64,000 bases of DNA from Fusobacterium sp. (GCF_032477075.1 NZ_JAWDXO010000010.1:1-64000), one strand, 5' to 3'. Shown: positions 35,532 to 45,553, numbered from the stretch's first letter. The notes: generated by a model not told the origin, from the letters alone. Translations and numbers: made by a program.

Positions 35532-38108
35532 TTATTTCTCTTTTACTTTAAATTCTATTTGTCCATTTGCAAGTTCCACATCTACTTTATCTCTTTCTTT
35601 AATCTTATTAGAAAGTATCATTTTTGCAAGTGATGTTTCAAGTTGTTTTTGAATATAACGTCTAAGTGGTCTTGCTCCATATTGTGGGTCATAAGCATTA
35701 GTTGCCAGAAATTCAACAACTGGTTCTGTAAAATGCAGCTCAATGTATCTGTCTTTTACTTTTTCCTGTACAGATTCCAATGATAATCTTACAATATCTT
35801 TTATTGAAGTTAAATCCAATGCTTTAAATATAATAATTTCATCTACCCTATTTAAAAACTCTGGTCTAAAATTAGCTTTTAGCTGATCTAGTACTTTTTC
35901 TTTTGTCTCTTCTTTTAAATTGATATCTTCAAGTATTAAATGGCTTCCTATATTAGAAGTCATAATTATCAGAGTATTTTTAAAATCTATCATTCTACCT
36001 TGTCCATCTGTAAGCCTACCATCATCAAGTACTTGAAGAAGAATATTAAATACATCTGGATGGGCTTTTTCTATTTCATCAAATAGAATTACTGAATATG
36101 GTTTAGTTCTTACTGCTTCTGTAAGCTGTCCTCCTTCTTCATATCCTACATATCCTGGAGGTGCTCCTATCAATCTAGTAGTTGAGAATTTATCCATATA
36201 TTCACTCATATCTATTCTTATAACATTATCTTCATTATCAAATAAATTATAAGCTAAGGATTTAGCAAGATAAGTTTTCCCAACTCCTGTTGGTCCTAAG
36301 AATATAAATGAACCCATAGGTCTATTTTTATCTTTTAATCCAGCTCTTGACCTTATCATAGTATCTGCTACTGCTTTTACAGCTTCATCTTGTCCCTTTA
36401 CCTTATTTTTTAAAGTATTTTCTAAGTTAAGTATTTTTTCTTTTTCAGTTTCAGCTAATTTAGATACTGGAATACCTGTCCATTTAGAAACAATATCTGC
36501 AATTTCATCAGCAGTAACTTCTTGCTTTAATAATCCACTATTTCCATAAGTTGCATCTAATTTTTCCTGCTGTTCCTCTATTTCTTTTTCAATACCTGCT
36601 AATTTTCCATATTTTAATTCTGACAATCTACTTAAATCATAATTTCTTTCAGCTTGTTCCATTTCAAGTTTAATTTTTTCTGCTTCTTCTTTAAGTTGTT
36701 TAACTTTAGTTATATCTCTTTTTTCTAATTCCCATTGAGATTTTAATAAAGATTTTTTAGCATTCATTTCTGCAAGTTCTTTTTCAAGTATCTCTAATCT
36801 ATCTTTTGAGCCTTGATCTGTTTCTTTTTTCAAAGCTTCTTTTTCTATTTCCAGCTGCATGCTTTTTCTAGTTAACTCATCTAGTTCTGCTGGCATAGAA
36901 TCAATTTCTGTTCTTATCATGGCTGCTGCTTCATCTATAAGATCAATAGCTTTATCAGGAAGCTGTCTATCTGCTATATATCTGTTACTCAAAGTAGCTG
37001 CTGTAACTATTGCTGAGTCAGATATTCTTACTCCATGATACAGTTCAAATTTTTCTTTAAGTCCTCTCAAAATAGATATAGTATCCTCAACAGTAGGTTC
37101 ATCAACCATTACTATCTGAAATCTTCTTTCAAGAGCAGCATCTTTTTCAATATATTTTCTATATTCATCTATAGTAGTGGCACCAATTACTCTTACTTCT
37201 CCTCTGGCAAGCATAGGTTTCAAAATATTTCCTGCATCCATTGCTCCATCAGTTTTTCCTGCACCAACTATAGTATGTATTTCATCTATAAATAATATTA
37301 TATTTCCATTTGAGCTTTCTACTTCTTTTAGTACACCTTTGAGCCTCTCTTCAAATTCTCCTCTGAATTTTGCCCCAGCTATCAAAGCTCCCATATCTAA
37401 TGAATAAAGTTTCTTTCCTTTTAATGATTCTGGAACATCACCATTAAGTATTCTCTGAGCAAGACCCTCTGCTATAGCAGTTTTTCCTACTCCAGGTTCT
37501 CCTATTAATATAGGATTATTTTTCGTCCTTCTTGAAATTATTTGTATAGTTCTTCTTATTTCGCTGTCTCTTCCTATAATTGGATCTATTTTACCTTGCC
37601 TTGCCAATTCAACAAGATCTCTTGAATATTTTTCAAGTACCTCATATGTTGCTTCTGGATTTTGAGAATCTACCTTTTGATTTCCTCTTACATCTTTTAC
37701 TGCTGCTTCATATTTTTTTTCATCTATTCCTATTTTTTTTAATAGAGGCATTTCTTTTATTAATGCCCAAAAGATATGCTCAACACTAACATAAGAATCC
37801 CCCATCTTTTCCATTATATTTTCTGCTTCTATTAAAACTCTATGAGTAGATTGATCCAAAGTGACATCTCCCAAACTGCTTCCTTCTATTCTAGGAAATT
37901 TATTCACTTCATTTTCTATCTGCCCTATAATATAATTGAGATTCAACTCTAGCTTTTCCATGATTCTTGGAATAAGACCTTCAGTATTTTTTAAAAGTGC
38001 CAATGCCAGAAATTCAGGTTTTATTGTTTGCTGTTTAGCTCTCATTGTGAGAGCTTGTGCTTCATTTAAAGCTAGTAATGAATTCTCTGTAAATTTATTT
38101 GGATTCAT
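35532..38108 (-). CDS. clpB: ATP-dependent disaggregase ClpB
   Basis: 858 residues, full length. Clp N-domain repeats (1-145), first AAA+ module with Walker A GEPGVGKT at 203-210 and Walker [10 protein letters not shown], the middle coiled coil (about 405-525, [11 protein letters not shown] to LSELKYGKL), and a second AAA+ module with GPTGVGKT near 605 and [10 protein letters not shown]. The coiled-coil propeller identifies ClpB and not ClpA/ClpC. It dissolves aggregated protein together with DnaK. Transcribed alone from a near-perfect promoter. Confidence 0.97.
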   Translation of the reverse strand: MNPNKFTENSLLALNEAQALTMRAKQQTIKPEFLALALLKNTEGLIPRIMEKLELNLNYIIGQIENEVNKFPRIEGSSLGDVTLDQSTHRVLIEAENIMEKMGDSYVSVEHIFWALIKEMPLLKKIGIDEKKYEAAVKDVRGNQKVDSQNPEATYEVLEKYSRDLVELARQGKIDPIIGRDSEIRRTIQIISRRTKNNPILIGEPGVGKTAIAEGLAQRILNGDVPESLKGKKLYSLDMGALIAGAKFRGEFEERLKGVLKEVESSNGNIILFIDEIHTIVGAGKTDGAMDAGNILKPMLARGEVRVIGATTIDEYRKYIEKDAALERRFQIVMVDEPTVEDTISILRGLKEKFELYHGVRISDSAIVTAATLSNRYIADRQLPDKAIDLIDEAAAMIRTEIDSMPAELDELTRKSMQLEIEKEALKKETDQGSKDRLEILEKELAEMNAKKSLLKSQWELEKRDITKVKQLKEEAEKIKLEMEQAERNYDLSRLSELKYGKLAGIEKEIEEQQEKLDATYGNSGLLKQEVTADEIADIVSKWTGIPVSKLAETEKEKILNLENTLKNKVKGQDEAVKAVADTMIRSRAGLKDKNRPMGSFIFLGPTGVGKTYLAKSLAYNLFDNEDNVIRIDMSEYMDKFSTTRLIGAPPGYVGYEEGGQLTEAVRTKPYSVILFDEIEKAHPDVFNILLQVLDDGRLTDGQGRMIDFKNTLIIMTSNIGSHLILEDINLKEETKEKVLDQLKANFRPEFLNRVDEIIIFKALDLTSIKDIVRLSLESVQEKVKDRYIELHFTEPVVEFLATNAYDPQYGARPLRRYIQKQLETSLAKMILSNKIKERDKVDVELANGQIEFKVKEK

Positions 38109-38180
38109 ATAACCAACCTCCTTTATTATTTTAAATATGTTATTAACTAATTATTTGCAACTATTATCTTATTTATTTTG

Positions 38181-38209
38181 ATTATAGAACACTTTTTTTA
38201 TTTTGTCAA
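38181..38209 (-). promoter_or_regulatory. Consensus promoter of clpB
   Basis: Minus strand TTGACA (38209-38204), 17-base spacer, TATAAT (38186-38181), all perfect. I see no CIRCE element (TTAGCACTC-N9-GAGTGCTAA). A GTTTTAAAAC palindrome lies just upstream (38212-38221). Confidence 0.85.
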
Positions 38210-38484
38210 CTGTTTTAAAACAATATTTTTTTTATTCTTTTTTCACTACAAATTTTATTAGTCAGTTTAAAAATTATTTTTCTTTAATATATTATATTAT
38301 ACCCTTTGTTAAAATTTTTCCTTTTTATTTATCTTTTTCTTATATCAATTTTGTAGTTTAGAAATATTACTGTTTATGGTTTAAAATTTTTCAAATAATA
38401 ATTTGATTTATTTAGAAAAGTGTGAAATAATATCTTATATACATTGTTTATAATTTCTAAATCTTAAAAAATAGGGAGGGAAAT
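38210..38484. other. Spacer between divergent clpB and PTS IIA genes
   Basis: About 275 very AT-rich bases. Apart from the clpB promoter next to it, a TATAAT at 38449-38454 could be the -10 of the IIA gene, without a clear -35. No ORF. Confidence 0.4.
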
Positions 38485-38985
38485 ATGGGGTTATTTGACA
38501 TGTTTAAGAAAAAGAAGGAAGAGGAATGGTTTGATATATATTCTCCACTTAATGGAAAAGTTATAGATTTATCAGAAGTTCCTGATGAGGCTTTTGCTCA
38601 AAAAATGGTAGGGGATGGATGTGCTATTGAACCTGTTGAAGGAGTTGTTTGCGCTCCAGTAGATGGTGAAATAGATATTTTTGAAACTAATCATGCAGTA
38701 AGTTTTGAAACTCCTAATGGACTTGAAATGATAGTTCATTTTGGAATAGATACTGTTACTTTAAAAGGTGAAGGGTTTAAAAGAGTAGCTTCTGGAAACC
38801 AAGTTAAAGTTGGAGATAAGTTGGTTGAATATGATCTTGAATTTATCAAAAGCAAGGTACCTTCAGTAAAAACTCCTGTTATTATAAATAATATGGATAT
38901 GGTAGAGAAAATTGATGTTGTATCTAAAGGTAAAGATGTAAAAGTTGGAGACCTTTTAATGAGAGTACAATTAAAAAATAGTTAA
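38485..38985 (+). CDS. PTS glucose-type IIA component
   Basis: 166 residues, free-standing IIA(Glc) fold. The two active-site histidines are H70 (ETNHAVSF) and H85 (IVHFGIDTV), matching H75/H90 of E. coli Crr; H85 would be phosphorylated by HPr. The sequence YSPLNGKVIDLSEVPDEAFAQKMVGDGCAI is typical. It passes phosphate to IIBC sugar permeases encoded elsewhere, and may serve as a regulatory signal. GGGAGGG precedes the ATG, and a strong terminator follows, so it is monocistronic. Confidence 0.95.
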   Translation: MGLFDMFKKKKEEEWFDIYSPLNGKVIDLSEVPDEAFAQKMVGDGCAIEPVEGVVCAPVDGEIDIFETNHAVSFETPNGLEMIVHFGIDTVTLKGEGFKRVASGNQVKVGDKLVEYDLEFIKSKVPSVKTPVIINNMDMVEKIDVVSKGKDVKVGDLLMRVQLKNS

Positions 38986-38990
38986 TTATT

Positions 38991-39018
38991 AACCACTGCT
39001 TTAAAGCAGTGGTTTTTT
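38991..39018 (+). terminator. Terminator after the PTS IIA gene
   Basis: AACCACTGCTTT / AAAGCAGTGGTT (38991-39014) followed by TTTT. Confidence 0.92.
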
Positions 39019-39022
39019 ATAT

Positions 39023-39056
39023 AAAAAAACTCCCTCCATACTATAAAAGGAGAGAG
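39023..39056 (-). terminator. Terminator of the XRE-helical-repeat regulator gene
   Basis: On the minus strand CTCTCTCC pairs with GGAGGGAG (one G-U), then TTTTTTAT. Confidence 0.85.
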
Positions 39057-39065
39057 CTGCTATTA

Positions 39066-40295
39066 TTAAAATATTTCAAATTTTTTTAAAACTTCACTTG
39101 GCATATTTTTTTGATAATATTCAAGTATTTTTATAGCTGGTTTATAGTCTTTCTTTAATTCTAATAAATTAACATATTCATTTTCTATACTTTGTACAGA
39201 ATAGAAATCACTTTTTTCAAACATTTGAAATAATTCAGTTATTATTTCCATTCTTTCTTCTATTTCACATCCAGAATTCTTTCCTACCATCAAGGCTTCC
39301 ATATAAAAAGATCTGCTGTCTTTTGTTTTACCCAATTCTTTTGCACCTTTTGCTAATAGAACAAGTACATTGAAGTTATCGCATTCTTCTTTTATTCCAT
39401 TTATTTCATAATTGTCTTTACATTTTTCATAGAATTTTTTTAAGAATACTTTATCTCCAGTAATTATTCCTATCTCAATAAGTTTACTATATGCTTCTGC
39501 TTTTTCTTCAGAACTTCTTCCTTTAGCTAAAGATACATATTCTTTAGATGCTTCTTCATAATCAGCCATATTTTTATATGTTTTTGCTATCATTTTTCTT
39601 ACTTCAAATAAAAAATCCTCATTTTTAGACTTTTTAAATAAAAATTTTAAGATAGTCAAAGCTTCTGTGTATCCTTCTGTCTCTACCAAAGCTTCTGCGT
39701 ATTTATATTGAAGCATTTCATATTCTTTATTCCATTTTTCTTTTGAAAGTCTGTCTTCAAACTTTCTATAAATAAATACACTATTTTTATAATCTCCTAA
39801 TATTTTATTAAGCTTCATAATTTCTGATAGCTTTTCTTTAAGATCAACTATTTTTCTAATACCATGAAGAGATTTTAAAATATAATCTCTTGCATTCAAA
39901 TAATTCTTTTCATTTTCAAATCTCGCAAAAAGTCTCATACAATAGTCACTTCTATCATTGTCATTCAATTCAAAAAGAGCTTCTTCTATTTCCCAGATAT
40001 TTTCTTTAAGATCTGAATTTGTATTTTTAGTTATACTTTCTAAATATTCTAAAGCTTGCTCCTCTTTTGTTTTCATAAGATCGCTCAATTTTATGGAATC
40101 TTTTATTCCTCTTTCAGTTAATATTTTAGTAAAATTTTTACAAAGTAATTTAGCTGTTTTTTCTGTCAGTGATCTTTTCCCTATTTCAATCATACCTAAA
40201 AAAACTCTAGTAATATCATCCCCCACTAATTCTCCTTGAGTTATTTTATGCTTCTTTCTGAATGTTAACAATTTTTCTTCTGGTGACAAAAACAT
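39066..40295 (-). CDS. XRE-type regulator with C-terminal helical-repeat domain
   Basis: 409 residues. The first ~65 residues form a helix-turn-helix of XRE type (LLTFRKKHKITQGELVGDDITRVFLGMIEIGKRSLT). The rest is a chain of helical repeats resembling TPRs (for example YAEALVETEGYTEALTILKFLFK and MADYEEASKEYVSLAKGRSSEEKAEAYSKLIEIGI), similar in layout to peptide-sensing RRNPP-type regulators. No adjacent peptide gene is evident. GGGGGGAAAAG precedes the ATG. Target genes are unknown. Confidence 0.75.
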   Translation of the reverse strand: MFLSPEEKLLTFRKKHKITQGELVGDDITRVFLGMIEIGKRSLTEKTAKLLCKNFTKILTERGIKDSIKLSDLMKTKEEQALEYLESITKNTNSDLKENIWEIEEALFELNDNDRSDYCMRLFARFENEKNYLNARDYILKSLHGIRKIVDLKEKLSEIMKLNKILGDYKNSVFIYRKFEDRLSKEKWNKEYEMLQYKYAEALVETEGYTEALTILKFLFKKSKNEDFLFEVRKMIAKTYKNMADYEEASKEYVSLAKGRSSEEKAEAYSKLIEIGIITGDKVFLKKFYEKCKDNYEINGIKEECDNFNVLVLLAKGAKELGKTKDSRSFYMEALMVGKNSGCEIEERMEIITELFQMFEKSDFYSVQSIENEYVNLLELKKDYKPAIKILEYYQKNMPSEVLKKFEIF

Positions 40296-40661
40296 TTTCT
40301 TTTCCCCCTTTTGTCTGTTTATTGGTTATAAAAAACACCATATCAAAAAACCAACTTTATTCCTGGTTTTTAAATACACTCTATGACTTTCTCGTATTAT
40401 ACTACAAATTTTCTTATTTGTGTATCAAAAATTTCATTTTTTTAAAAAAATTTAAAAGTATATCCAATAATAACAGCAATAAAAGATATTTAAGTAATTA
40501 AAAAAAGTATTTAATTAATTCATATATGATAAATTTTAAATTATTTTATCTAATTCTTCTTTGTTTATATGTCTTTCTCCTTATTTTCAATGTTTAATCT
40601 TATTTTTATTAATCTTCAAGAAGATAATCACTTTCTCTTTAGTCAACAGCATTTATTAATT
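40296..40661. other. Intergenic region upstream of the XRE regulator
   Basis: On the minus strand a possible promoter TTGGTT-N18-TATAAC lies within about 70 bases of the regulator start. The remaining ~250 bases to the HAD gene stop are AT-rich without an ORF or clear hairpin. Confidence 0.4.
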
Positions 40662-41267
40662 TTATAGCTCTATCCCTTTATTTTTTAATAGTTTCTCTAA
40701 CATTTCTGGAAAATCAAGATGAATTCCAGTTATTCCTATTTTTTCTGCTCCCTCTACATTAATTTTTGCATCATCTATAAATAATGTTTCCTCAGGAACA
40801 AGTCCATATTTAGCTAATAATAACTCATATATTCTTTGGTTTGGTTTTAAAAGATGACAATAACAAGATATAACTCCTCCATCAAATTCATTAAAAAATT
40901 CCCACTCATTTTGTACCTGTTCAAATGCAGGTCTGTGAAAATTTGAAAGAATAAATAAATTGTATCCTTTCTTTTTTAGTTTTTTTAATATCTGGATATT
41001 TTCTTCTATTGGCATTAAACAATCCATTATATTATTTTTAAAAAGTTTCTCTATATTTTCCCTTTCTTCTGGGATTATTTCTGCAAATTTTTCTATTGCA
41101 TTTTTATATGATAAAGTTCCTTTATCTAGTTCCAGCCATTCTTTACTTTTAAAAATAGTCTCTACAAATTTTTCCTGCCTATTTTTTTCTATATTTTTTT
41201 CCAAAAAATTTTCTGGAGTATACCTAATAAGTACATTTCCTAAATCAAATATAATATTTTTTATCAT
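40662..41267 (-). CDS. HAD-superfamily hydrolase (subfamily IA)
   Basis: 201 residues. Motif I DLGNVLIRYT (nucleophile Asp at about residue 8), motif II LSNF, and motif IV FIDDAKINVEGAEKIG give the full HAD signature. The N-terminal DLGNVL form, Asn/Gly-rich, is the pattern of YihX/epoxide-hydrolase-like phosphatases such as alpha-glucose-1-phosphate phosphatase. Substrate unknown. It is divergent from the Cof-type HAD gene next to it; the start is an ATG with AGAGGT upstream. Confidence 0.85.
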   Translation of the reverse strand: MIKNIIFDLGNVLIRYTPENFLEKNIEKNRQEKFVETIFKSKEWLELDKGTLSYKNAIEKFAEIIPEERENIEKLFKNNIMDCLMPIEENIQILKKLKKKGYNLFILSNFHRPAFEQVQNEWEFFNEFDGGVISCYCHLLKPNQRIYELLLAKYGLVPEETLFIDDAKINVEGAEKIGITGIHLDFPEMLEKLLKNKGIEL

Positions 41268-41362
41268 TTTAGACCTCTTTTTAAATTTGATATTTTCCTT
41301 AATCTGTATTATAATCTATGCATATTAGTTTAGCAATATTTTTATTCAATTGAGGTGATAAA

Positions 41363-42157
41363 ATGAAAATAAAAGCAATTGCTTTGGATTTAGACGGAAC
41401 ACTTTTAACAACTGATAAAAAAATTTCAGATATTAATAGAGATGTTCTTAGAGAATTAGAACAACAAGGTGTAAAAGTATTTATAGTTACAGGAAGAACT
41501 TACCATGCTGCCAAACCCTATGCAGAATACCTAAATCTTGGAGGTGTTGTAATTTCATACAATGGAGCTAAAGTTGTTGAATACAAAAACGATAAAGTTA
41601 TCTTTGAGTTGCCTTTACAAGAGGAGTATGTAAAAGAAGTCATAAGAATAGCTAGAAAAATGGGAGTTCCTCTTAATCTTTATCAAGATAATAAATGGTA
41701 TGTAGAAGATTCCAGCAAAAAGGAAGTTTTAGAGTATGCAAGAGAAAGAGATCTTATCCCTATTGAAAAAGATTTTTACAGTTTTGATAATTACGAAATG
41801 ACTAAAACTGTATTTATGGGTACCCCTGATATCCTTGATAAAGTGAATAGAGAAGTAGAAAAAGTATTGGGTAATAAAGTATACAAAGCTAAATCTATGG
41901 ATACTTTGTATGAAGTCTTGAATAGAGAAGTAAATAAAGGACTGGTACTTGAAAAAACGCTTAAGACTTATGGTATATCTCCTGAAGAATGTGCAGCTTT
42001 TGGTGATGCCATTAATGATATTGAAATGCTCACAATAGTAAAATATGGTGTTGCTATGGGTAATGCTCCTCATGAAGTAAAATCAAGAGTTAATTACATC
42101 ACTGATACAAATGATAATAATGGTGTTGCGAAATTTTTAAAGAAATTTTTCTTTTGA
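41363..42157 (+). CDS. Cof-type HAD-IIB sugar phosphatase
   Basis: 264 residues. Motif I LDLDGTLLTTDKKI (Asp at about 9 and 11), motif II VTGR, cap domain of type IIB between, and motifs III/IV KGLVLEKTLK and AFGDAINDIEML. Typical of Cof/YidA-like phosphatases that dephosphorylate sugar phosphates or flavin mononucleotide. TTGAGGTGA precedes the ATG. It ends just before the guaA promoter, which even begins inside its last codon. Confidence 0.9.
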   Translation: MKIKAIALDLDGTLLTTDKKISDINRDVLRELEQQGVKVFIVTGRTYHAAKPYAEYLNLGGVVISYNGAKVVEYKNDKVIFELPLQEEYVKEVIRIARKMGVPLNLYQDNKWYVEDSSKKEVLEYARERDLIPIEKDFYSFDNYEMTKTVFMGTPDILDKVNREVEKVLGNKVYKAKSMDTLYEVLNREVNKGLVLEKTLKTYGISPEECAAFGDAINDIEMLTIVKYGVAMGNAPHEVKSRVNYITDTNDNNGVAKFLKKFFF

Positions 42158-42182
42158 CACTGTTTTGATTTTATGGTAGAAT
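42154..42182 (+). promoter_or_regulatory. Promoter of guaA
   Basis: TTGACA (42154-42159, overlapping the stop of the preceding gene), 17-base spacer ending TGG, TAGAAT (42177-42182). Transcription would start near 42189. Confidence 0.75.
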
Positions 42183-42194
42183 TCTATAATCAAT

Positions 42195-42260
42195 AAATAT
42201 CGTGTACAAGTAGATATTTGTTTTCAAGTTGTTTAACAAGGAGCTTTTCGCTCCTTTTAT
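42195..42260 (+). promoter_or_regulatory. guaA leader with two hairpins, possible attenuator
   Basis: AAATATC/GATATTT (42195-42201 and 42213-42219) forms one stem, and AAGGAG/CTCCTT (42238-42243 and 42251-42256) followed by TTATTTT a short terminator-like stem, both between promoter and guaA. The ~90-base leader is too short and lacks the conserved loops of a purine riboswitch. Confidence 0.4.
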
Positions 42261-42279
42261 TTTAAATTTGGAGGTTTTT

Positions 42280-43818
42280 ATGAAAGAAAATAGTATTGTA
42301 ATACTGGACTTTGGTTCTCAATACAATCAACTGATTGCTAGAAGAGTCAGAGAAATGGGTGTTTATGCTGAAGTTGTTCCTTATTTTGAACCTTTAGAAA
42401 AAATACTTGCTAGAAAGCCTAAAGGAATAATCCTTTCTGGGGGACCTTCCTCTGTATATGCAGAAGGAGCTCCAACTATAGACAAAGAATTATTCTATAA
42501 GGGTATTCCTGTATTAGGTATCTGTTATGGTATGCAGCTTACTACTCACTTAATGGGAGGAGAAGTTGCTAGGGCTGATAAACAGGAATTTGGTAAAGCT
42601 GAACTTTTAATTGATTCTACTGATAGTCCACTTTTCCAAGATATTCCTAACAACTCAAAAGTATGGATGAGCCACAATGATCATGTTACTAAAATGGCTC
42701 CTGGATTTGTTCAAATTGGTCACACTGATTCATGTGTAGCTGCTGTACATGTTCCTGAAATCAATAGTTATTGTATCCAATTCCATGCTGAAGTTACTCA
42801 TTCAGAGTATGGAACGCAAATACTTAAAAACTTTGTTTTCAATGTTGCTAAATGTGAACAAAATTGGTCTATGGGTAACTACATTGAAGAAACTGTAAAA
42901 AATATTAAAGAAACTGTTGGAGATAAGAAAGTCCTTCTTGGCCTTTCAGGTGGAGTAGACTCATCAGTTGCTGCTACTCTTATCCACAAAGCTATTGGAG
43001 ATCAGCTTACTTGTATCTTTGTTGATACTGGACTATTAAGAAAAGATGAAGCTAAAAAAGTAATGGAAGTATATGGAGAAAATTTTCATATGAATATCAA
43101 ATGTATTAATGCAGAAGATAGATTTCTTACAAAATTAGCTGGTGTATCAGATCCAGAAACTAAAAGAAAAATAATTGGGAAAGAATTTATTGAAGTATTT
43201 GATGAAGAAGCTAAAAAACTTAAAGATGTAGAATTCCTTGCTCAAGGAACTATATATCCAGATGTTATTGAATCTATGTCAGTAAAAGGACCTTCAATGA
43301 CTATTAAATCTCACCACAATGTTGGAGGACTTCCAGAAGATATGAAATTTAAACTTCTTGAACCTTTAAGAGAACTTTTCAAAGATGAAGTAAGAAAAGT
43401 AGGTAGAGAACTTGGAATTCCTGATTACATGATTGATAGACATCCATTCCCAGGTCCAGGACTTGGAATCAGAATTCTTGGAGAAGTAGATAAAGAAAAA
43501 GCTGATATCCTAAGAGAAGCTGATGATATATTTATTGAAGAATTAAGAGCTGCTGACCTTTATACTAAAGTAAGTCAAGCATTTGTTGTTCTTCTTCCTG
43601 TTAAATCTGTTGGTGTTATGGGAGATGAAAGAACTTATGAATATACTGCTGTATTGAGATCTGCCAATACTATTGACTTTATGACTGCTACTTGGTCACA
43701 CCTTCCATTTGAGTTTTTAGAAAGAGTTTCTAACAGAATTTTAAATGAGGTTAAAGGAATCAATAGATTAACTTATGATATTTCATCAAAACCACCTGCA
43801 ACTATAGAGTGGGAATAA
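42280..43818 (+). CDS. guaA: GMP synthase (glutamine-hydrolysing)
   Basis: 512 residues from the ATG at 42280, chosen for its GGAGG; the frame is open 17 codons further into the leader. N-terminal class I glutamine amidotransferase with catalytic C82 (GICYGMQL), H169 and E171 (FHAEVTH); PP-loop ATPase with GLSGGVDSS at 221-229; C-terminal dimerisation domain ending in IEWE. It aminates XMP to GMP. The gene stands alone with its own promoter, leader and terminator. Confidence 0.98.
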   Translation: MKENSIVILDFGSQYNQLIARRVREMGVYAEVVPYFEPLEKILARKPKGIILSGGPSSVYAEGAPTIDKELFYKGIPVLGICYGMQLTTHLMGGEVARADKQEFGKAELLIDSTDSPLFQDIPNNSKVWMSHNDHVTKMAPGFVQIGHTDSCVAAVHVPEINSYCIQFHAEVTHSEYGTQILKNFVFNVAKCEQNWSMGNYIEETVKNIKETVGDKKVLLGLSGGVDSSVAATLIHKAIGDQLTCIFVDTGLLRKDEAKKVMEVYGENFHMNIKCINAEDRFLTKLAGVSDPETKRKIIGKEFIEVFDEEAKKLKDVEFLAQGTIYPDVIESMSVKGPSMTIKSHHNVGGLPEDMKFKLLEPLRELFKDEVRKVGRELGIPDYMIDRHPFPGPGLGIRILGEVDKEKADILREADDIFIEELRAADLYTKVSQAFVVLLPVKSVGVMGDERTYEYTAVLRSANTIDFMTATWSHLPFEFLERVSNRILNEVKGINRLTYDISSKPPATIEWE

Positions 43819-43908
43819 TATTATAATCTTTATAAAGCCTTTTAAATAAATACTTTTAGAAAATTAAAAAATCTTCTGGTAATAAAATGGTAATAATTTA
43901 AAATAATT

Positions 43909-43939
43909 AAAGAGAAGAAATTAATCTTCTCTTTTTTTT
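43909..43939 (+). terminator. Terminator after guaA
   Basis: AAAGAGAAGA (43909-43918) pairs with TCTTCTCTTT (43925-43934), then TTTTTA. Confidence 0.9.
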
Positions 43940-44007
43940 ATTAAATAGGTATATATAATCTTATCCTTTTAAAGTTCTCTAATATCAATTTTGTAAAATT
44001 ACTTTTA

Positions 44008-44036
44008 TTGACTTAATTTTCTATAAAATATATAAT
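44008..44036 (+). promoter_or_regulatory. Promoter of the DUF1989 gene
   Basis: TTGACT (44008-44013), 17-base spacer, TATAAT (44031-44036), 25 bases before the ATG. Confidence 0.7.
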
Positions 44037-44060
44037 ATAAAAAATTCTAAGGAGGATTTT

Positions 44061-44642
44061 ATGAAAAAAGAATACATTATAGAAGCATGCAATGGAAAAA
44101 AAATAGAAGTAAAAAAAGATCAATTAATAACTATTATTGATATTGAAGGAAGTCAGGTTGTTGATTTCTTTGCTGAAGCAAGTGAAAATCCAGATGAATT
44201 TTTATCTACAGGAGTTACAATTGATTGCAATGAATCTTTAAAGTTGAAAATAGGAGATATAATTTATAGTAACCTTTATCAACCTATGTTTAAGATTTTA
44301 GCAGATGATGTAAAAGAACAGGATTTACTACATCCTTGCTGTAGACCTGAAATGTATGATTTTTTTTATCATAATGGTGCAAATCATTCAAACTGCTTAG
44401 ATAATATAAATATGAATTTAAAAAATAAAAGAGCTCTTATTCATCCTGTTAATTTCTTTATGTACACAAAAATTAATACAGATGGAAGTATCATAGTAAA
44501 AAAACCTCTTTCAAAAGCAGGAGATAAAGTAATTTTAAAAGCATTAATGAATGTTTCTTTAGGCATAGCAGCTTGTAGTGTTTCTGAAAGCGACTGTAAT
44601 GGTGGGAAAACTTCTCCTATAAAAATAATAACAGAAGATTAA
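44061..44642 (+). CDS. DUF1989 (urea-carboxylase-associated family) protein
   Basis: 193 residues. The pattern IIDIEGSQVVDFFA, an HPCCRPEMYDFFYHNGANHSNC segment with several possible metal ligands, and the closing SLGIAACSVSESDCNGGKTSPIKI match the DUF1989 family, often found next to urea or amino-acid degradation genes. The enzymatic role here is unknown. AGGAGG is 7 bases before the ATG. It lies 230 bases from the broken XRE-cupin regulator and on the opposite strand, with a hairpin terminator between them. Confidence 0.8.
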   Translation: MKKEYIIEACNGKKIEVKKDQLITIIDIEGSQVVDFFAEASENPDEFLSTGVTIDCNESLKLKIGDIIYSNLYQPMFKILADDVKEQDLLHPCCRPEMYDFFYHNGANHSNCLDNINMNLKNKRALIHPVNFFMYTKINTDGSIIVKKPLSKAGDKVILKALMNVSLGIAACSVSESDCNGGKTSPIKIITED

Positions 44643-44793
44643 TTTTTTTATTTGAAAAAATATAATAATATTCCTACTAAAAAACAAGGATTTTTTCTTT
44701 ATTTTTATTTATTAAAAAATAAAAAAGGAATATTAAAATAATCAAAAATATACATAATGTAAAATCTTTCCCCAAGATGTTTATAATATATAG

Positions 44794-44827
44794 AAAAAGG
44801 AGCTTGTAAGTGGAAGCTCCTTTTTTG
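44794..44827. terminator. Terminator between the DUF1989 gene and the regulator remnant
   Basis: AAGGAGCTT (44797-44805) pairs with AAGCTCCTT (44814-44822), flanked by AAAAA and TTTTT, so it works in both directions. Confidence 0.85.
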
Positions 44828-44873
44828 TTTTATATTATATTTTTTACCTAATACTTTCATCTTTCATAAAATT

Positions 44874-45395
44874 CTAAAATTCAGGTGGTGTTACAGAAAA
44901 AATTACAACACTTTCTCCTGTATTTAAATTAGTCCATTTATGAGGCTTTAATGCAGGTATATAAACTGAATCTCCTGGTTTCATCTCACAAGACTGATCA
45001 CCTATAGTTATTTCTACTTTTCCACTTAAAAGAAGAGCTATCTCTTCTCCTTTGTGTGCCATTAGTTCTATTGAAGTTTCAGCATTTTTTTCAGTAAAAA
45101 TCATTTTCATACATTCAATATTAGTGGGCCCTTCTGGAGATATAAGCTCATATCTTATCTTTTTAGTATTTATTATTTTTCTATCTTCTTTTTTTAAAAT
45201 ATTAATACTTATATCTTCTTTTTCAGGTTCTATAAAAAATTTAAACAAGGGAATTTCTAAAGCTTGTGCAATTGATTTTATTGTATTTAAAGAAGGATTA
45301 GCATTTCCTTTTTCAATTTGGCTAAGCATAGATGAAGATATTTCACATTTCTCAGCAACATCTTTTAATAGATGATTTCTTCTGGGTAGTTGCTT
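44874..45395 (-). pseudogene. XRE-cupin regulator truncated at its N-terminus
   Basis: From about 45374 the frame reads HLLKDVAEKCEISSSMLSQI then EKGNANPSLNTIKSIAQAL, the middle and end of an XRE helix-turn-helix, and a cupin domain follows (PHKWTNLNTGESVVIF near the end). The normal start and first helix are missing: the frame is closed by TAG at 45398-45396 with no start codon in between. The first internal ATG (45329) would cut the recognition helix region. Upstream it abuts the 3' end of a permease on the other strand, so a deletion most likely removed the 5' end. The cupin part may still be translated from 45329. Confidence 0.75.
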
Positions 45396-45508
45396 CTACA
45401 TCAAGAATAAAACCAGAAACAGCCTATAAAGTATTTCCTGTAATAAGTGTTTTTCAATCTGTTACAGCACTTATTTGTGTTATAATATTAAAAATGATTT
45501 TCTTATAA
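45371..45508 (+). pseudogene. 3' remnant of a GntP/DsdX-type permease
   Basis: Frame with DDFFWVVASTSRIKPETAYK followed by VFPVISVFQSVTALICVIIL and a short tail to TAA at 45506-45508. This matches the C-terminal pattern of GntP-family transporters (NDSGFW, then a conserved helix ending the protein). No start or ribosome site; the sequence runs back into the regulator remnant. GntP includes the D-serine permease DsdX, and a D-serine dehydratase gene follows 45 bases later, so dsdX is the most likely ancestor. Family assignment rests on about 45 residues. Confidence 0.6.
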
Positions 45509-45553
45509 AATAAACAATAAATTAAAATATATCTAATGATAAAGGAGTATAAA

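Noticed and set aside
38109..38484. CIRCE heat-shock operator upstream of clpB
   Set aside because: No TTAGCACTC-N9-GAGTGCTAA-like sequence could be found.
42183..42279. Purine riboswitch upstream of guaA
   Set aside because: The leader is short and lacks the conserved aptamer core sequences; only simple hairpins are present.
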